64,000 nt of DNA from Triglochin maritima (taxonomy: Eukaryota > Streptophyta > Magnoliopsida > Alismatales > Juncaginaceae): the NCBI GenBank assembly GCA_963682175.1, contig OY821775.1, positions 7,536,501-7,600,500 of the forward strand, written 5' to 3'. Below, piece after piece: positions 61,605 through 64,000 of the stretch. The position numbers and the translations under genes were made by a program. Position 1 is the stretch's first letter. The number at the start of each line of letters is the position of its first letter. The notes below the pieces were generated by a model. That model made no database searches and had not been told where the DNA came from. It saw nothing but the letters and a program-made list of their open reading frames with translations.

Positions 61605-64000
61605 TCTCTTCATATTCGGCAAGATAAAACAAGGGAGACTTACTTTCTCTTCTATCTATCCGGCAAGATAAAACAAATCAAGTTTCTTTGTTTTCTCTTT
61701 TATTTTCTCTTTCCTTTTTTCTCTCCACCATTTCTATCCAAATACGCCATAAAATGCCATAGTAATGAAAAAGGGATTACCATTGTCATGGAACTTTAGG
61801 GATTAGACCATAAAGTTCTTTTGTATGGATGCATGATCACAATAAAAGGGTTCTATGCGTTAGAAGTTTCTTTAGAATAGGAAAGAATGCTGTGCTGGCC
61901 TTGTTTTTCTAAACAATAATTTTACTTGTGGAGCAAAGATAAATGTATCCAGGGCAGTGTACTTACTTTTTTAATTTGTTTTTGTAGAAAAGTGTTTGGT
62001 TGGTGTCTTGGTGTTATACCAGCAGAAGTCTTTTAATATTGTCTATATAATGTTTAATTTTTTAAACATAAGTATCAGCACAGAATCTTGGTGGATGTTA
62101 TAATGTTTTACTTTGAAATTGCTCTGGCTGGTCTCAGGATTATTATCTTTTTTGGGTCTTGTATACATGTATTGTTTTGGACTTGCGAACAAGTATTGAC
62201 GGACTGGCATGTTATCTGTCATCTTCTGCAGTTTGTGAGCTATGGGAGTGAAGGATCCGTTTTATTACTCCAAATGTGTTTGGAGCAATTTGATACCAGA
62301 GGAAATATGCAAAATATGCCAATGAAGACTGGTCTTACTGCTGCTGTACTCAAATATTTATTGGGAAGACCAAACTTCAGTACTGTTTTCTGTGAAGCTT
62401 TATTAAAGAAGCCAGTTGATGACGCGTTTCTAGAAAATTTTTCGAAGACCTTCAACCTTACTGTCTTTGAAAAAATTGGTATAAGTCTTTCTTTAGCCGA
62501 TTGTGAAAAGATGGAGTTCAGAATAAAAGGTATGTTGCATACGTCTTCCTTCCAAATTATGTCATTTTTTCATCGAGAACAAGCATTTTTTTTTTTGCAC
62601 CTTGTCATGGAATTCTTAACATAATTTCTCTTACAGGGCAAAGTTTCTGTCTTGCTCAGATTGAAGAGCTATGTGGAAATCCTGCTTCAGTAGTTTCACA
62701 TGAACCTGTTCAGGATATTTTTATGTGTCTGTCCCGCTCTGAAGAGCTCAGCAAGCACATTGATTCTTTTACCAAAATGTTATATCTTGTGCAGCAGAAA
62801 GAACCTTTACCATTCTTTCTAGCCCCAATGCTTGCTGATGATTTATCTGAAATTGATCCCGAAAGGTTAGAAAAAAAATATGATTTATCTATTTGTGCTG
62901 ACCATGGAATCCCATCTCTCACTAGCATTCTTTTTACGCTGCAGACACTTAAAACTGTTTGACGGATCCTCTGGCAATGATTTTGATGCAATTCTCGTAG
63001 AAATAGAAAAGGAAGCGAACATGGTAGATGTCATGGGTGAACTTGGATATGGATGCACTAGTGATTTTTCCCATTGTAAAGAAATGCTGTCACTTTTTCT
63101 GCCACTCACGGAAGGAACAATAGCCAAAATACTTGGCACAATTGTGCATACTCGTGCTGGCGGCGAGGACCATTTGAATTTATATTCCACCTTTTGTGCT
63201 GCTCTGGGCAAGAGTGCTAATGCTGATTCATTTCAGTTGAGCTCTTGGAATGTTGATGTCCTTGTGGATTCAATAAAACAACTTGTGAGCTCCCATGGCT
63301 TTATGCTTAACTTTTCTTCCATGCGTATATTTCCACATAGATTTTGATATGTTCTTTAGTGATATGGTGTTAATGTTTGAGTTTATATATTTTTGTCTTA
63401 CTCGTAATACAGTCATATAATCACATGTTTTCATAAAGTAGAATTTATACAATCAAACCACTGTTTTATACCTCTTTGGATGTGTATTTTTGTAATAATT
63501 TTCGATTGTGTATATTGATATTTCATACCTGGTTGAAAAAGATTTGGTGTGCATGTGTTTACCTTGGACACTTAACAATTGGGTTCTCCAGTTTCACTCG
63601 TGGTTGTTTATGTTTACCTGAAAGGCATGTTTAAAAGCATTTGGCTGGTACTTCTTTCAGTTTCTTTTTTCTAGTGGATATCATGTTGCATGATGCTTCT
63701 GAAAGGTCGTCTTCTATTTAATATTCCAATATTTCTATGAACTGCAGGTTCCTGACACGAATTGGACTATTGTTGTAGAAAAACTTGATTATGAAGGCTT
63801 TTACATTCCTGATGGAGATTCTTTCTCTTTTTTCATGTCGATCTATTCCACCGCTACTCAGGTATTACTTTAATATGTCCACAATTGTCAAATTTTATTA
63901 ATGAACCTTTTTTTAATTTGAACATGGATGTGGGATCAACAGAGTGCATTTCCTCTTCATGCTATTTGTGGTTCTATCTGGGAGAATGCAGAGGGCCAAT
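59311..64000 (+). CDS. CCR4-NOT complex scaffold subunit NOT1 (CNOT1), 5' part; continues beyond the window
   Basis: Exons 59311-59409, 62232-62529, 62637-62865, 62945-63284, 63748-63861 and 63943 to the right edge join in phase and give about 379 residues. The start MLDFSSTAADQIRFLLS, then FVSYGSEGSVLLLQMCL, FCLAQIEELCGNP, HIDSFTKMLYL, DFDAILVEIEKEANMVDVMG, ELGYGCTSD and SSWNVDVLVDSIKQL match what I remember of the N-terminal region of plant NOT1. NOT1 is the large scaffold (usually more than 2000 residues) of the deadenylase complex that shortens poly(A) tails in the cytoplasm. Intron 1 (59410-62231) is large and carries a MITE and microsatellites. No break is seen in the visible exons. The ATG is the first in a C-rich leader, and the first exon encodes the conserved N-terminus. 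Confidence 0.9.
60729..61306. mobile_element. MITE-like inverted-repeat element in NOT1 intron 1
   Basis: The ends are imperfect inverted repeats: CATTGTTTCAAAGTGCGACC on the left and GGTCGCATATGCGATCTTAA...ACATTG on the right. Flanks TTTTAAGG and TTTTAGGA could be a decayed 8-bp duplication (hAT-like). Inside both ends are many TGCGAC and GTCGCA half-sites that form small palindromes (for example GTGCGACC 60751 with GGTCGCAC 60773). The middle is purine-rich. No transposase is present. Confidence 0.55.
61528..61602. repeat. C-run and (CA)n microsatellite in NOT1 intron 1
   Basis: Thirty C at 61528-61557 followed by about 23 CA units. Confidence 0.95.

Noticed and set aside
62088..62231. Extension of NOT1 exon 2 to the left
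   Set aside because: The open frame starts at a TTG and lies in intron sequence; the conserved NOT1 residues begin exactly after the CTGCAG acceptor at 62231.

Overview
The window is nuclear DNA of a flowering plant, most probably a eudicot. The evidence is intron-containing genes for plant proteins (an agenet-domain protein, a plant matrix metalloproteinase, an NFD6-like mitochondrial protein, a subfamily I GATA factor and the CCR4-NOT scaffold NOT1), GT-AG introns in AT-rich DNA, and plant transposon families (Ty3/gypsy chromovirus, SIRE-type and Tork-like Ty1/copia LTRs, LINE, SINE, hAT, Mutator-like and MITE-like elements). No CRISPR array, operon, rRNA or functional tRNA gene was seen.

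Layout. 0.2-3.0 kb: 3' end of an agenet-domain (G2484-1-like) gene, + strand. 3-16 kb: AT-rich spacer and nested repeats: a degraded hAT transposase, a truncated SIRE-like LTR, tandem 650-658 bp units with an inverted copy near 11.6-12.2 kb (interrupted by a solo LTR with a perfect 5-bp duplication), a MITE, a second hAT remnant and a SINE. 16.5-17.6 kb: intronless matrix metalloproteinase gene. 18.2-19.7 kb: a second SIRE-like solo LTR inside a GC-rich, unrecognised sequence. 22.1-22.5 kb: NFD6-like gene. 25-32 kb: mostly featureless intergenic DNA with a copia scrap. 32.5-36.2 kb: a Mutator-like element with about 50-bp terminal inverted repeats, holding a truncated SIRE-like retrotransposon. 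39.2-47.7 kb: a structurally complete, very young Ty3/gypsy chromovirus on the - strand. 48.5-49.2 kb: a Tork-like LTR. 50.5-51.5 kb: GATA transcription factor gene. 54-57 kb: copia and LINE relics. 57.1-58.9 kb: a solo LTR related to the gypsy element. 59.3 kb to the right edge: 5' part of a NOT1/CNOT1 gene with a MITE in intron 1.

The host genes are independent and all on the + strand; nothing indicates that they act together. The most striking structure lies in the repeats. LTRs of several lineages (SIRE-like copia, Tork-like copia, gypsy chromovirus) carry irregular arrays of the same 10-bp palindrome CGGTCGACCG, or variants CGGTNNACCG in which the arms are kept and the middle two bases vary. 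Two DNA-transposon-like repeats carry strictly periodic arrays of short inverted repeats: 27-bp hairpins every 36 bp at 7.2 and 11.6-11.9 kb, and 25-bp hairpins every 33 bp at 35.7 kb. Within both arrays the arms change in a paired, compensatory way. This recurring palindrome-array theme is my best candidate for something not yet described.

Limits: exon boundaries come from splice-site reading and remembered family resemblance, not from alignments. Element classification is by motif and termini only.
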